From Triplophysa rosa (Eukaryota > Chordata > Actinopteri > Cypriniformes > Nemacheilidae): a DNA stretch of 64,000 bases. The notes below the pieces were generated by a model, which searched no databases, was not told where the DNA came from, and saw nothing but the letters and a program-made list of their open reading frames with translations. Shown here piece after piece: positions 1 to 10,084 of this stretch. Position 1 is the stretch's first letter. Each line of letters opens with the position of its first letter. Position numbers and translations under genes: made by a program. Where the stretch lies: positions 21,018,621 through 21,082,620 of the forward strand of contig NC_079891.1 in assembly GCF_024868665.1 (NCBI RefSeq), read 5' to 3'.

Positions 1-583
1 TAAGCTGTCTCCATATATCACCCAGCTCATGTGTTTTAATGACTTGAGGAAGTTTCTTGCGGGACGGTTCAATGTGATTTCTGTCAATACACTGCTCTGT
101 ACAGTTAAAATCCCCACCCAAAAATAAAAACTCTTCACTGCAGCATTTTTGTAATGTTGAACTAAGTGTGTCTTTAAAGCATTCTTTGAACTGCTGAAGT
201 CGGAGCATACACACAAATAAAAACAAAAACACAATTTTCAAATAAAGCTCTGACCTTTAAAAGCCAACATCATAAGAGATAGGACTAAAATTCTTTGAGA
301 ATAAAACCGCAACACCTCCACTGAGTGAGGTGTTGTGACTTAAAACAGAAAACCCATCCCATTCCCTAGCCCAATCTGTGGAATTCTTTTCGCCACTGTG
401 TGTTTCTTGAAGAAAAATAACATCCAGCCTTTTCTGTCTAAACACTTCATACAGCACGGCTCTTTTTCTTATGTCCCTTGCACCATTCACATTCACTGAT
501 GCAACAGAGACTTCACCCATAAAAAGAAAGATAAAAAACAAACCAAAGAATTCAAAAACTTTAGCTCTTCTCTCCACTATCAT
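1..583 (-). pseudogene. ORF2 endonuclease start of L1-Tx1 copy A
   Basis: Reads an L1-type AP endonuclease beginning near 510: motifs NVNGARD, IFLQETHS and, after a gap, GGDFNC near 100-120 followed by a DIWRQL segment. The QETH and GDFN motifs are the metal- and DNA-binding signatures of this nuclease, which nicks target DNA to prime reverse transcription. About a third of the domain between the ALS.. and GGDFN parts is missing or frameshifted (about 180-270), so the nuclease cannot be functional. Copy B shows a similar loss at 11877-12219. Confidence 0.75.
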
Positions 584-1515
584 TGCTTAATTCAGGGCCA
601 AGTCTAACGTTACTCACTAATTTCCTTAATCTATAGACTTCCTTGTTCATAAAGCAACCCTCAGCCATCAGACATTTTGTCCTCTCAACAAATTGTTTTA
701 GATCGGGAAAGTATTCATTTACTCGCACACCTCTTTTGTTTTTTGTTGACTTGAGAAAACACTTAATATCATCTGCTTCATAACTAACGTTACGACCAAT
801 ACATTCAAACTGCGAGAGAAACACACACTGGAGGAGTTTGATCACTGTAACTCTCCATGTCCTCCTGATCACTACTAACAATATCAGCCTTTTTTGCGGT
901 TTTAGAATCAAAACCATCATCTTTTTTCTTCCATTTGAAAGGCACTTTAAACACTGCCTGTTCTAACTCCATATCAATGCCATCATCTTCACAAACATTT
1001 GCTATAACAGAAAGTGTACTAATATTGTCTCCCTCGCGTCGAGAAAACTCGAAGGCGCTGGTTAGATCTCTGTCATCTGTAGTCGTGGCTTCCAAATCCA
1101 CAAAAGTAGAAGCGGTTTCACTGGAATCATCATTTTGCTTGTTGGAAACGATCGTACATTCAGTCGGTTCGGTGTCTGTTGCGACTACTGTGGGTTGTTC
1201 CGCCGCAATCGCCTCAGACTGTACCCGGTTTACCAAAGGCCGATCTCCCACGCTTGCCTCCGGTTCAACCCGGACTTCCGTTGGTTGATCACCCGCAACC
1301 GCCTCCGGCGCAGCCCGGTCTAACAAAGGCCGATCTGCTACTGGTGGATCATTTGTGCTTTTTGTACCTGGCTCTTTCTTAGGACACTCACAAATGAAAT
1401 GACCAACATTACCACAGCCAAAACACTTTACCAGTTGTGGCAAAAATAGTGTAGTCAAAGTCGTCGATACGAAATTTAAGCGCGAGATCCAATTCGGCGT
1501 CATCCTTAACAATCA
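561..1515 (-). pseudogene. ORF1 central and C-terminal part of L1-Tx1 copy A
   Basis: Minus-strand reading with a retroviral-type zinc knuckle CFGCGNVGHFICEC (C-x2-C-x4-H-x4-C) at about 1384-1425, then a long acidic, low-complexity stretch rich in E, D, T and S, then a conserved C-terminal block (KNKRGVRVNEYF, TKCLMAEG) at about 620-760. The knuckle indicates RNA binding in the ribonucleoprotein particle. Two frames are needed to cover it, so at least one frameshift lies near 800-920. Copy B has the same C-terminal block at 15100-15420. Confidence 0.7.
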
Positions 1516-1517
1516 TA

Positions 1518-2562
1518 TCGTCGCTGTCGGGCGGAATCCTTGTATCTCCAAAACCATAATTTTTCAGGAAGTTAAAAAAACTGCATATTTTTTGAGTTAT
1601 TAAACATTGTATCGTTAAAGTTCGTATTATACCTTATATTGCTATCATATACTGTTGTGTACCAACATTAACACAACATTTCCCCAAAACCACGTTTAAT
1701 CGGAGATACAAGGTTTATAACTTGGGAGCAGGGAGATACGAGATTACGCTGTCATTGATAAGAATGGTACGGACACAGACGTCGCTGCTGCCAGCAGTGT
1801 TCATCAAAGTCTGCGGTCGCGTTGAGCCTTTTGACAAGAGACGAGGCTTTAAAAGCTAATGAAAGCTAATGATTGTGGTTACATACATCTTCCTAAACTC
1901 TATTTTAAACGTTAGAGCTATGAGTGATGCAATACCAAAATAAAACGTTAAACAGGCTGTCTAATATAGGCGGAAATTAATCTGCACGCAAATAAAGTCG
2001 GCGGTCGCGTTGAGCCTCTTGACAAGAGAAAAGGCTTCAATAGTTAACCAAAGCTAACGACTGTGGTTACATACATCTTCCTAAACTCTATTTTAAAGGT
2101 TTAAGAACTATAAGTGATGTAATACAAAAAACGATGAGCTGACTAGGCTGTCTAATAGGCGGAAATTAGCCAAATCTGCTCGCAAATTTACCTTCGTGGC
2201 TCACGGGCTTCCTTCTGCACCGAAGCATTACAGCTATCGATTTTTAACAAAACAAGCCTACTCAAATCTATCTAACCTAACTATTTTCACTCGTTATTGT
2301 CTAAAAAACTTTCAATCAGGAGACGTAATGCCGAGAAGCTCCCGCGGAGTGAAGAAGAGGTGGAGTTACGAGACTTCTCAGACAGTTGAAGTGTCCAATG
2401 GAGTTAAGAGATTTGCTCTCAAGCTATTTTCAACATTTTAGATTGGTTAATAATTTCTAAAAATAACAGACCCACATGGGGACTGACCAATAGCATCGAT
2501 TTGTGAAAAAATATGAAATTGACCAAATTTGGACATAGGAGGTTTCCGCCCGACAGCGACGA
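1518..2562. mobile_element. Unclassified DNA transposon with TA target-site duplication
   Basis: Inverted termini TCGTCGCTGTCGGGCGGAA (1518-1536) and its complement (2544-2562) flank 1045 bp and are bordered by TA on both sides. The element splits ORF1 of L1-Tx1 copy A; deleting it with one TA leaves an in-frame VYM junction, so the boundaries are exact. It holds two tandem copies of a roughly 190-bp block and a short plus-strand ORF (2196-2441, 81 aa, basic, not recognised). No transposase motif is seen, so it is probably non-autonomous. A TA duplication fits mariner-like or ISL2EU-like families, but the termini do not identify one. Confidence 0.75.
1806..2190. repeat. Two tandem copies of a ~190-bp block inside the TA element
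   Basis: The block beginning GCGGTCGCGTTGAGCC recurs from about 1810 to about 1997. Both copies contain GGTTACATACATCTTCC and end with GCTGTCTAATA..GGCGGAAATTA. The copies differ by scattered substitutions and small indels, so the duplication is not recent. Confidence 0.75.
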
Positions 2563-2564
2563 TA

Positions 2565-3022
2565 TAAACAAAACGCCTAAATTAAACGACATGTTTTAGC
2601 AAGGGAGAAACTGATCCAATAGGAATTTTCTTAATCGGAGAGATTAATCTGCCATAACGAGACAGAGATTGCGTTAACATTTCATCACTGACAAATGGAG
2701 GGACATTAGAAAGCGTCACTTTCTTAGATGGCATTGATAATGGAAGAACTGGAGTGAATAAACCATCGACTATGATTCCATGTTCAACCAACTCTTTTGC
2801 TTTTTCAACAGTTTTTAAAAAAAAATAACCTTGGCGTTGTTCATTCTGGCAGCAGATAAAATACACTCATGGCCCACGACTTCCCCCATGGCCAAACAGC
2901 AATCCTCTACGTTCACCGCGGACGCCACTTTCACCGCATGATGGAGCTTAAGGCCCGCATGCCCGGGGCCGTCATGCTCCCCCAAAACTCGCCAATCAAA
3001 ACACGTGCCACTCGCTCCCAGC

Positions 3023-3024
<2 letters not shown>
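2565..3024 (-). pseudogene. ORF1 N-terminal part of L1-Tx1 copy A
   Basis: Two overlapping minus-strand readings (2815-3024 and 2582-2866) join by a frameshift in an A-run near 2815-2825. The second holds KKVTLSNVPPFVSDEML, an RRM-like strand motif, followed by RYGRLISPIKKIPIG. The matching block in copy B is at 15783-16080. The product would be the RNA-binding ORF1 protein. The downstream DNA transposon cuts it at 2562. Confidence 0.7.

Positions 3025-3057
<33 letters not shown>
3025..3057. repeat. (GA)n microsatellite between L1-Tx1 copies A and B
   Basis: Uninterrupted AG dinucleotides from about 3027 to 3057. On the minus strand this is a CT tract directly after the copy B 3' end and directly before the copy A 5' end. 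Confidence 0.9.
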
Positions 3058-3059
<2 letters not shown>

Positions 3060-3060
<1 letters not shown>

Positions 3061-3502
3061 TTAACAAGACCTTTATTATAAAACAATCTCCTATTCACAA
3101 TAAACTCCTACAATGCAATAAAGAGAATGAAAAAAAAAAATAATAATAATTCACCCTCATAAACAGAGCTGAAAGTCTCATTGTAACACCAAATATGTTC
3201 AAATGTAACAAAATGGTCAGTAGACTTATAATAATGAAACCAACCGATACTCTTGATTTTACCAAATTAGAAAACAAAGCTACAACGTTCTGACACACAT
3301 TTGGCTCTATTTTCTTTTTTCTGCTTGCCTTGTATAAATGGCCTATTTTGCTTGACCTAGAACAAAGTTCAGAAGTTGACAAAGAATTATTTTTCCTCAC
3401 ATATTTAAACCCCAATATAAACGTCTCCATAGAAAAAGTCTCATTACAACTATCAAAAATGATACTAATAATTCAATTGTTCCAATTCCCCCATAGTCAA
3501 GG
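3060..3502 (-). pseudogene. ORF2 C-terminus and 3' end of L1-Tx1 copy B
   Basis: Reads a C-terminal block with YKASRKKKIEP and VKSRVSVGF, resembling the end of fish L1-Tx1 ORF2, then a short 3' UTR with an AATAAA-like signal near 3075 and the (CT)n tract. The Arg/Lys-rich piece is the usual end of this ORF. Family recognition is by motif only. Confidence 0.6.
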
Positions 3503-4067
3503 TGTCATGGTTCTGCCCCATCTTGTCTTGCTTTTCTTGATCTAGTGGCAGAATCATGACAGAACCTCTTGTTTGATGTGGAGAGAGGCATTCTGGCCCT
3601 GTTGGCCTTCCATATGGTCTCTCTGATCTTGTCTCTGTTCCCGCCCTCTCGTTACCTCGTTATTGCTTGTAGTGATTTCATCCCCCACAGCTGTTCCCTC
3701 TTGATTTGTCCCCTTATTTAATGCCCCTGTGTCTTCTGTCTTGTGCTGGATCATTGTCAGTATTTGGAGTGTGTGCTGTGGTCTTTGTCGCCCGCCTTGT
3801 CTTGTGTTTGCCACGTTAGTCTAGTCTAGTCTAGTCTAGTTCAGTTTAGGTATTTGTAATTATGTCCAATGTTGTATCCTGTCTAGTCCAGTTTAAGGTA
3901 GTGAGTCGATGTTTATGTTCCCGTTCCTACCCTAGCTGTTTTGTTACCCCATCGGTTTTTGTTTCATGTTTTGTATTGTTGATTTAAAGTCCTTGTTAAC
4001 CCCTTACCCCCTGTCTGCAAATGGGTCCTCTGTTGTGTTCTCGTCTGCCACCTCCATTTTCTTGAGA
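3503..4067 (+). mobile_element. Solo LTR (TGTCATGGTTCTGCC family) in L1-Tx1 copy B
   Basis: Starts TGTCATGGTTCTGCC, whose complement appears about 40 bp in, so the first 60 bp can form a stem. It has the family's TAAAGTCCTTGTTAACCCC signal region and GTCTGC..GGGTCCTC near the 3' end. CAAGG borders both ends (3498-3502 and 4068-4072), the expected 5-bp duplication. The terminal CA is slightly altered. Four other loci in the window carry the family. Confidence 0.8.
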
Positions 4068-4495
4068 CAAGGCACCTGACATTTTTAGATTTGCTTCCTT
4101 TGACACTTGAGGAAGATTATCAAAAAGAAAATTACTATCTTCCCTATATTCAGAACCCAGTTCATTTTTATAAAGAGATTCATAAAAGGTAACTGCTCTC
4201 TTGCAGATATCCATGCGGTCAGTCAATAACATTCCAGATTCGGAACGTAAGGCATGAATTACTTTATTTTGTCTACTTTTTCTTCCAGACTGAGAAATAA
4301 ACTTTGACGGTACATCCATTTCATTTATACTTCAAAAACGTGACCTGACCAGAGCACCCTGTGTTTTAACCCCTAATACGTCAGCTAGTTGAGTCTTGTC
4401 TTTTAAAAGAGACTCCACACCACTTTGATTTCCTGGCAAGTGAACCAATTCTTGCCGTTTTAAAATATAAGTCTCATTTAGAGTCAGGGTTATCT
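4068..4495 (-). pseudogene. ORF2 linker (endonuclease to RT) of L1-Tx1 copy B
   Basis: Minus-strand reading includes SRQNKVIHALRSESG and AVTFYESLYKNEL, a stretch typical of the region between endonuclease and reverse transcriptase in L1-Tx1 ORF2. The sequence continues upstream to 4495 in another frame and then stops exactly at the hAT duplication. It resumes at 11562. Confidence 0.65.
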
Positions 4496-4870
4496 GTCTA
4501 GTGCAGGGGTGGGCAAACTTTATACCTCGAGGGCCACATCAAATGTTCGAATCCATGTTAAGGGCCGCATATTATTCGCACACTAAATTAAATCTTTTTT
4601 TATTTATTCCAAACTGAAATTTGATAACTACTGTTGTGTATGGACATGTAATTCCTTCTACCCTGTGTTTTATAAACACTTTTATATAGAAAAAAATGGC
4701 AAAACATTTGCACCCATAAGACACATTATTAGCTACAATAATTTACAGTATACAATTTTTTAATTTTTTTTTTTTCAAATATTCCTCTAATTCAGGGGTG
4801 TGCAAATAATCCCAAGGGGCCATTTCACAGTCTGTGTCACTCCGCCATTTAGCTAAATCGGACTTATAAA

Positions 4871-5026
4871 TGATGTTTAATTAACAATGTTCGGGAGGAG
4901 CCGGAGCATATAATCAGCACGGCTGGTCTACTATCAGCAATCACCGCATCTACACAATCAGCCCTAGCGAGCTCGCTTATAAATAGGGAAACCATCTTAC
5001 CTGCTCTATCTCTTAAGATTAAGCAT
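4871..5026 (+). promoter_or_regulatory. Ngaro left repeat A1 with TATA-like promoter
   Basis: A 156-bp repeat starting TGATGTTTAATTAAC and ending AAGATTAAGCAT, copied almost unchanged at 10289-10444 and 10691-10846. It contains TTATAAATAG at 4977-4986, a good TATA box about 65 bp before the gag region, so this repeat probably holds the promoter. Confidence 0.65.
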
Positions 5027-5044
5027 CGACATTAGTTCGAAGCT

Positions 5045-6060
5045 ATGTCCGAGACCCCCGCCAACGAAGATTTGTCTGCTAACCGCATCTCTTCAGCGCC
5101 GCCGAGCGCTTCCCACCATTCCAGCTCAGGTTCGGATTCAGGAAGCGATTCCCCGGCTTCATCGCGTGGCCGCCAGCTCCGCACCTCGCAAAGCAAAAGC
5201 CAGAGTTTGCACACCATCACCAGGCCCAGAAAGACCAACCCCTTCTCCGGCTTCTTCTTACACCTCAACACGCAACACGATCCCCGCTTTCCAGAAATGG
5301 ACCGTCCAGAGCCTACGACTGGCTCTATCCAACGCGGACATCCATTTCAACAGGCGGATGACCAAGGCGGAGCTTTACGGCCTCTACGCCTCCTTCCAGG
5401 CGGATGCCACCTTTCCGAAGTCCATTCCGCAAAAAACCACTGACAAGATGGGCACGGCTCGTGGTTCTCCTTATTCCCGGCCCGGGCAATCCACCTCCGC
5501 GGCTCGTCGCGGCCGCCCGTCGGCAAGTCGGAACAGCAGGCCATCCGCAAGCTCGGGTAACGCCACGGATTTCCCGGATGCTAGGGACCCCCCCAGTCGA
5601 GAGTTTCCAGCAACTCGTCCCTCTAGCAGTAGGCTAGCCGCCCAGGCGACTTAAGCTCACTAGCACCCGGAGCTCCGGTGCATTATTACCCATTCCCCGC
5701 CCCACACACACTTTTATACGTATCACAAACTTTTCTCAGCCAAATGCGCCATTCGCGTAGCTCAGTGGAACCAGTGCCCCTACTGAGCTACATAACAGGG
5801 TTTTCCTGGATGTCCGCAATATTTCTTGCGCGGTATGCCGCTCAGTAGCGCATACCACAATCGAATGCCCCCTAGTCACTCCCTCTCTTCCCCCACGCTC
5901 AGCCTCACCTCCCAAATCCACCTCCTTTGTACCGTGCCTGCCAAATCGCCCAGCATACCAAACCTCTGGGCAACCCAGCAATTTCGAGGCTTGCAGGAAC
6001 TTTAACATAGGCAGATGCTCTAGACAGAGATGTCGCTTCCTGCATGTGTGCACTTCCTGC
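5045..6060 (+). pseudogene. Ngaro gag-like region with SAP-like and CCCH finger motifs
   Basis: Starts ATG at 5045 with a Ser-rich N-terminus (frame to 5443). Conserved sequence then moves to another frame (5166-5654), where WTVQSLRLALSNADI...KAELYGLY resembles a SAP-type DNA-binding helix pair. Near 5990-6090 a third frame reads a CCCH-like zinc finger, CRNFNIGRCSRQRCRFLH, followed by CTSC..H..C. Zinc fingers of this kind occur in Ngaro Gag proteins and would bind the element RNA. At least two frameshifts break it. The SAP assignment is tentative. Confidence 0.55.
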
Positions 6061-7721
6061 AGCGGCGCACACGCTCAAATTGTTTGCCCAGTGTCACAAG
6101 CTCCAAATAAAAAACATAAAAATTACCTCTCGACTCCTGTGAACGTTTCTTGTTTGTCTTTTGAGTTATCTTCGCACCCCGACACCCAGTTCACTGATTA
6201 TCTCCTGACCGGTCTCGCGAATGGCTTCGACCCCGGCGTTATCAGTCTTCCATCACACAGCTTAATATGCCCCAACCTCCAGTCTGCGCTCGCCGAACCT
6301 GAGTCAGTCGATCTCCTCATAAAAAAGGAGATCGATGCTAAATTCATTATCGGCCCCTTCTACCTTTTACCGCGTTTCGCATCAGCCCCATTGGCGTAGC
6401 GACACGTAAATTCTCGGGCAAAAAGCGCCTCGTATTCGATCTCTCGTCACCGCACGGCTCTGCCTTTCCAAGCATCAACAGCCTCATTCCGATCGAGGAA
6501 TTTTCTCTGCACTATCATAACATCGATCAAGCCATCACTTTAATTAAACACGCCGGTCGTGGCGCTTGGCTAGCCAAAGTCGACATCACATCCGCATTTA
6601 AAGTCATGCCCATCCACCCAGACTTCTGGCACCTTTTCGGCATCCGATGGCGCAATAAATTTTACTTTTCTGTCCGTCTCACTTTCGGCTGCAGAAGCAG
6701 CCCAAAAATTTTCGACATGTTGTCAGAGGCAATTTGCTGGATTCTCTCTAACAATTATGCAATTCCCTACCTCATCCACCTACTAGACGATTTTTTAATC
6801 ATCTCATCTCCCGATTCGTTTCCGGCGGCGCATCTAGCAAAAGTCCAGCAGGTTTTCGAAAATCTCGGCGTTCCCCTCGCCCCAGACAAAACTTCAGGAC
6901 CGAGCACGTCCATCGAATTTCTCGGAATTAAATTAGACTCGCTTAAATTCCAGGCTTCTCTGCCAAAAGAGAAAATCGACAGAACGATCGTGATCGCTTC
7001 CGCCCTATTAGCTAATCCCCGCTGCTCCAAACGCGAGCTCCTGTCTGTTCTCGGCCATCTGAATTTTGCGATGAGGATAATCCCGCAAGGCCGACCGTTC
7101 GTTTCACACCTCCTTTCTCTCGCGTCCTCCGCACACGCTCTAGAGGACACGTTATCCATATCCAGCCCCTGCCTTGACGAGCTGAGCTTATGGATAAAAT
7201 TCCTCAGACAATGGAACGGCTTGTCATTTTTCTACAGTGACATGGCCTCCTCCCCCGCCGATATTCACCTGTTCACAGACGCTGCCCCTTCCATCGGTTT
7301 CGGAGGCTTTTACCAAGGCCGTTGGTTTGCATCCACTTGGCCTCCCCAGCTCTTAGAGATTACGCAGGCTTTAGCATCTTCAGCACTTTTCGAGCTGTAT
7401 CCACTGGTCGTCGCAGCATCCCTATGGGGGAAAGAGTGGTCGGCTTCCAGTATAATCGTACATTGTGATAACGAGGCAACTGTTCATTGTATTAACAAAG
7501 GCCGCTCCCACTCCCCTGCCTTAATGCCGTTCCTCAGACGCCTCATCTGGATCTCAGCCTGTGACCAGTTCATTCTAACTGCCAAACACATTCCTGGATC
7601 AAAAAATCAGATTGCTGACGCCCTTTCTCGTTTTGCCTTCCAGAAGTTCAGGCTGCTGGCGCCCGAAGCAGATCCCTTGCCAACACCGGTACCTCCCTAT
7701 TCGGAGCTGATATTCCGGTAA
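6046..7721 (+). pseudogene. Ngaro reverse transcriptase / RNase H
   Basis: The N-terminal part is in one frame (6046-6399, NLQSALAEPESVD) and the rest is open from 6375 to 7721, so one frameshift lies at about 6365-6375. RT motifs: AKVDITSAFK near 6575 (first catalytic Asp) and LLDDFLII near 6780-6803 (the paired Asp). RNase H motifs: LFTDAAPS (Asp), FELYPLV (Glu), VHCDNEATVHC (Asp) and NQIADALSR (last Asp) by about 7630. All catalytic residues seen are present, so only the frameshift is an obvious defect. The protein copies element RNA into circular DNA for recombinase insertion. Its 3' end overlaps the recombinase frame. Confidence 0.8.
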
Positions 7722-8701
7722 ACCACCCCCTAAAAACCCTCCTCGATGCCTCTCTAAACTCCATCACCCAAGCCGTCTCCCTTAGGACCCTCCAATCTTA
7801 TCTCACTGCATGGAAAAGCTTCAAGTCTTTTCACCAGGCGTTCAACATTCCCTTTCCCGATTTTTCTGTCCTCACCATCACCTCCTACATCTCCTTCCTA
7901 AACTCTTCAAAGAACCTCCAAGCCAGCTCAATTAAAGGTTACATGAGTGGAGTCCAGTTCTTCCACAAGCTCATATTCAACTCTCCATCTGCAGCCATAG
8001 CCAGCTCCCAAACTTCTATGCTCATCAAGGGCATTCAAAGAACCCAGCCCGCTCGCCCAGACGCCAGGCAACCTATAACCCTGGATATACTGACCAGATG
8101 CATTTCTACCCTCCGTAAAGGATATCATTCCAAGCACGTCGATCGCACACTCGACACCATGTTTATCCTAGCATTCTTCGGCTTTCTAAGATGTTCGGAA
8201 ATTTCTACCACATCCATCTTTAACCCGCTAATCCATCCAACGGTATCGGACCTGTCAGTACTCGATTCAGAGACGATGTCATTCTCAATTAAACAAAGCA
8301 AGACGGACCAAACCAGGAGAGGACATTTCATCTACATATTCAACCTCCAGTCACCAATTCAACCTTATCAGACCCTCCTAGCCTACCTTCACTTCAGGAA
8401 ATCCCAAACCAAAACCACATTGGATCCTCTCTTCGTCGACGAATCCAACCGCCCAGCTACACGCTTCTGGTTCCAAAAGCACCTCAAAGCCGTCCTGCTC
8501 CTGTCCGGCATCCCCGCAGACCACTTTTCCGGCCACTCCTTCCGCATAGGCGCAGCAACCACAGCCGCCCAAAAAAGCCTCTCGCAGTCTCAAATTCAAG
8601 CACTAGGGCGCTGGACATCGGAAGCTTTCAAGAGCTACATCAGGTCAGATCGCTCCATCATCAGGGAAGCCCATCGAACCCTCATTTCCCGAATCATCTA
8701 A
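7690..8701 (+). CDS. Ngaro tyrosine recombinase
   Basis: Open frame that overlaps the end of RNase H in another frame; the first in-frame ATG is at 7943, but conserved sequence (LLDASLNSITQAV) begins earlier, so expression by frameshift or reinitiation is likely. In the 252-residue part after 7943 the catalytic set is visible: Arg83 in FLRCSE, Lys120 in KQSKTD, His198 and Arg201 in HSFRIGAAT, Trp224 in ALGRW (at the usual His/Trp position) and the nucleophile Tyr232 in YIRS. The HSFR..ALGRW..YIR pattern is that of Ngaro enzymes. It would integrate circular element DNA. No internal stop is seen, so this is the best preserved transposon gene in the window. Confidence 0.8.
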
Positions 8702-8824
8702 AGAATCCATCCTTCACCTGCACGGGCTCGAACCTCCACCACTTCGGCCTTCATCTCCCTAGCGGGAGACCTCACCACCACAGCAACCGCCTCAGCAATC
8801 ACCAGGGATTTCATTCAAGACCCG

Positions 8825-9660
8825 TTGCTTCAGACCGCGCCCGCAGGGGCCAGCGCCCACGTCTCGGGCTCTGCCGCAGCAGACTCTACAGCAGAAGCCA
8901 ACAGCGCAGCAGCGCCCGCCTCGGCAGAGGCCTGCGCTTTCATCACAACAATAGCAATCAGCATCTTCAAAGCCACATCAGCAGAGGCCAGCACTTCTTC
9001 TCAATGTAGAAACCAGCATAGCCGCAGCGACTGCCTCAGCAGAGGTCAGCACTTCCATCTCAAGCGTAAACACCAGCATCACGGCAAGCAACTGTCTCAG
9101 CAGAGGCCAGCACTTCCATCCCAAGCGTGGGAAGCCAGCATCGCCGCAGCGACTACCCGGGCAGAGACCAGCACTTCCATTTCAAGCATAGAAGCCAACA
9201 TTGCCACAGCCTCAGCCGAGGCCAGCTTTTCCATTTCAAGCATGAAAGCAAGCGCCGCGACAAGAAGCATCCAAGAAGCCCGAGCTTCCATCTAAGCGCA
9301 GAAGCCAGTGTCGCCGCAGCGATCGCCTCCGCAGAGGCCCGTGCTTCCATCTCAAGCGCTGAAGCCAGTGTCGCCGCAGCGATCGCCTCCGCAGAGGCCC
9401 GTGCTTCCATCTCAAGCGCTGAAGCCAGTGTCGCCGCAGCGATCGCCTCCGCAGAGGCCCGTGCTTCCATCTCAAGCGCTGAAGCCAGTGTCGCCGCAGC
9501 GATCGCCTCCGCAGAGGCCCGTGCTTCCATCTCAAGCGCCGAAGCCAGCGTCGCAGCAGCGATCGCCTCCGCAGAGGCCAGTGCTTCCATCTAAGGCGTC
9601 GAAGCCAGCGTCGCAGCAGCGATCGCCTCCGCAGAGGCCAGTGCTTCCGTCTCGCATTCT
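8825..9660 (+). repeat. 60-bp coding-like minisatellite in the Ngaro 3' region
   Basis: Six 60-bp units fill 9301-9660; the first four are nearly identical and the last two carry shared variants (AGCGTCGCAGCAGC). Degenerate versions reach back to about 8900. Because 60 is a multiple of three and units lack stops, several frames stay open on both strands; one plus frame gives a 20-residue Ala/Ser-rich unit, EASVAAAIASAEARASISSA. No known domain is recognised. It sits after the recombinase, where other Ngaro elements may carry an extra ORF. Confidence 0.85.
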
Positions 9661-10084
9661 GCCGCCTACAACTTCTACGGAAGCAAGCATCAAAGCAGCG
9701 TTCACCCCAGCAGGAGCCTCCACACTATTACAGCTGGCTCCCTCCTTCAGTCGCCTCCTTCCAGTATCAGGCTTAACCCCAGGGACACCCACGAAGCCAT
9801 GTTCATTTATGGTTTCTGAAATCCCCATATTTACAACCTCTACGTGCACTACTCCCAGCCGCTCACGGATTCCAACTTCTCATCACTCCAGCAGGCACCC
9901 TCACTGCATATCAGTCTCAACCATCCTCCGAGGAACCCCTACCCCATTCTTGTCTCATCACAACCTCATCTCCTAAGGAGCCCTCATCCTCTCGTCTTAC
10001 CCAAACGCAGTCCACGCCTCCGCAGCATTTAGCATCGCGTTGGGGGGTATGCGTACTCCGGCGGCTGTCCCAATCTTGCTTTAT
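9661..10084. other. Ngaro 3' segment between minisatellite and B1
   Basis: C-rich, Ser/Pro/Thr-coding-like sequence with no recognised motif; one plus frame stays open to 9976 in continuity with the minisatellite. Confidence 0.4.

Larger units (their letters stand above)
1..3024 (-). mobile_element. L1-Tx1-type LINE, copy A (runs off the left edge)
   Basis: Minus-strand non-LTR retrotransposon read right to left: ORF1 N-terminal part (2565-3024), ORF1 centre and C-terminus with a zinc knuckle (561-1515), then the start of ORF2 with an apurinic-type endonuclease (1-583). The reverse transcriptase would lie outside the window. ORF1 is split by a DNA transposon at 1518-2562; removing it and one TA copy restores a continuous reading frame at the junction. 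A (GA)n tract at 3025-3057 separates its 5' end from the 3' end of copy B. The assignment to the Tx1 group rests on ORF1 having an RRM-like region plus a CCHC knuckle. Frameshifts make it a fossil. Confidence 0.8.

Noticed and set aside
9301..9660. CRISPR array
   Set aside because: Units are contiguous with no spacers and the DNA is vertebrate.
8825..9976. Long overlapping ORFs on both strands as separate genes
   Set aside because: They arise because a stop-free 60-bp unit is repeated; only the repeat itself is supported.
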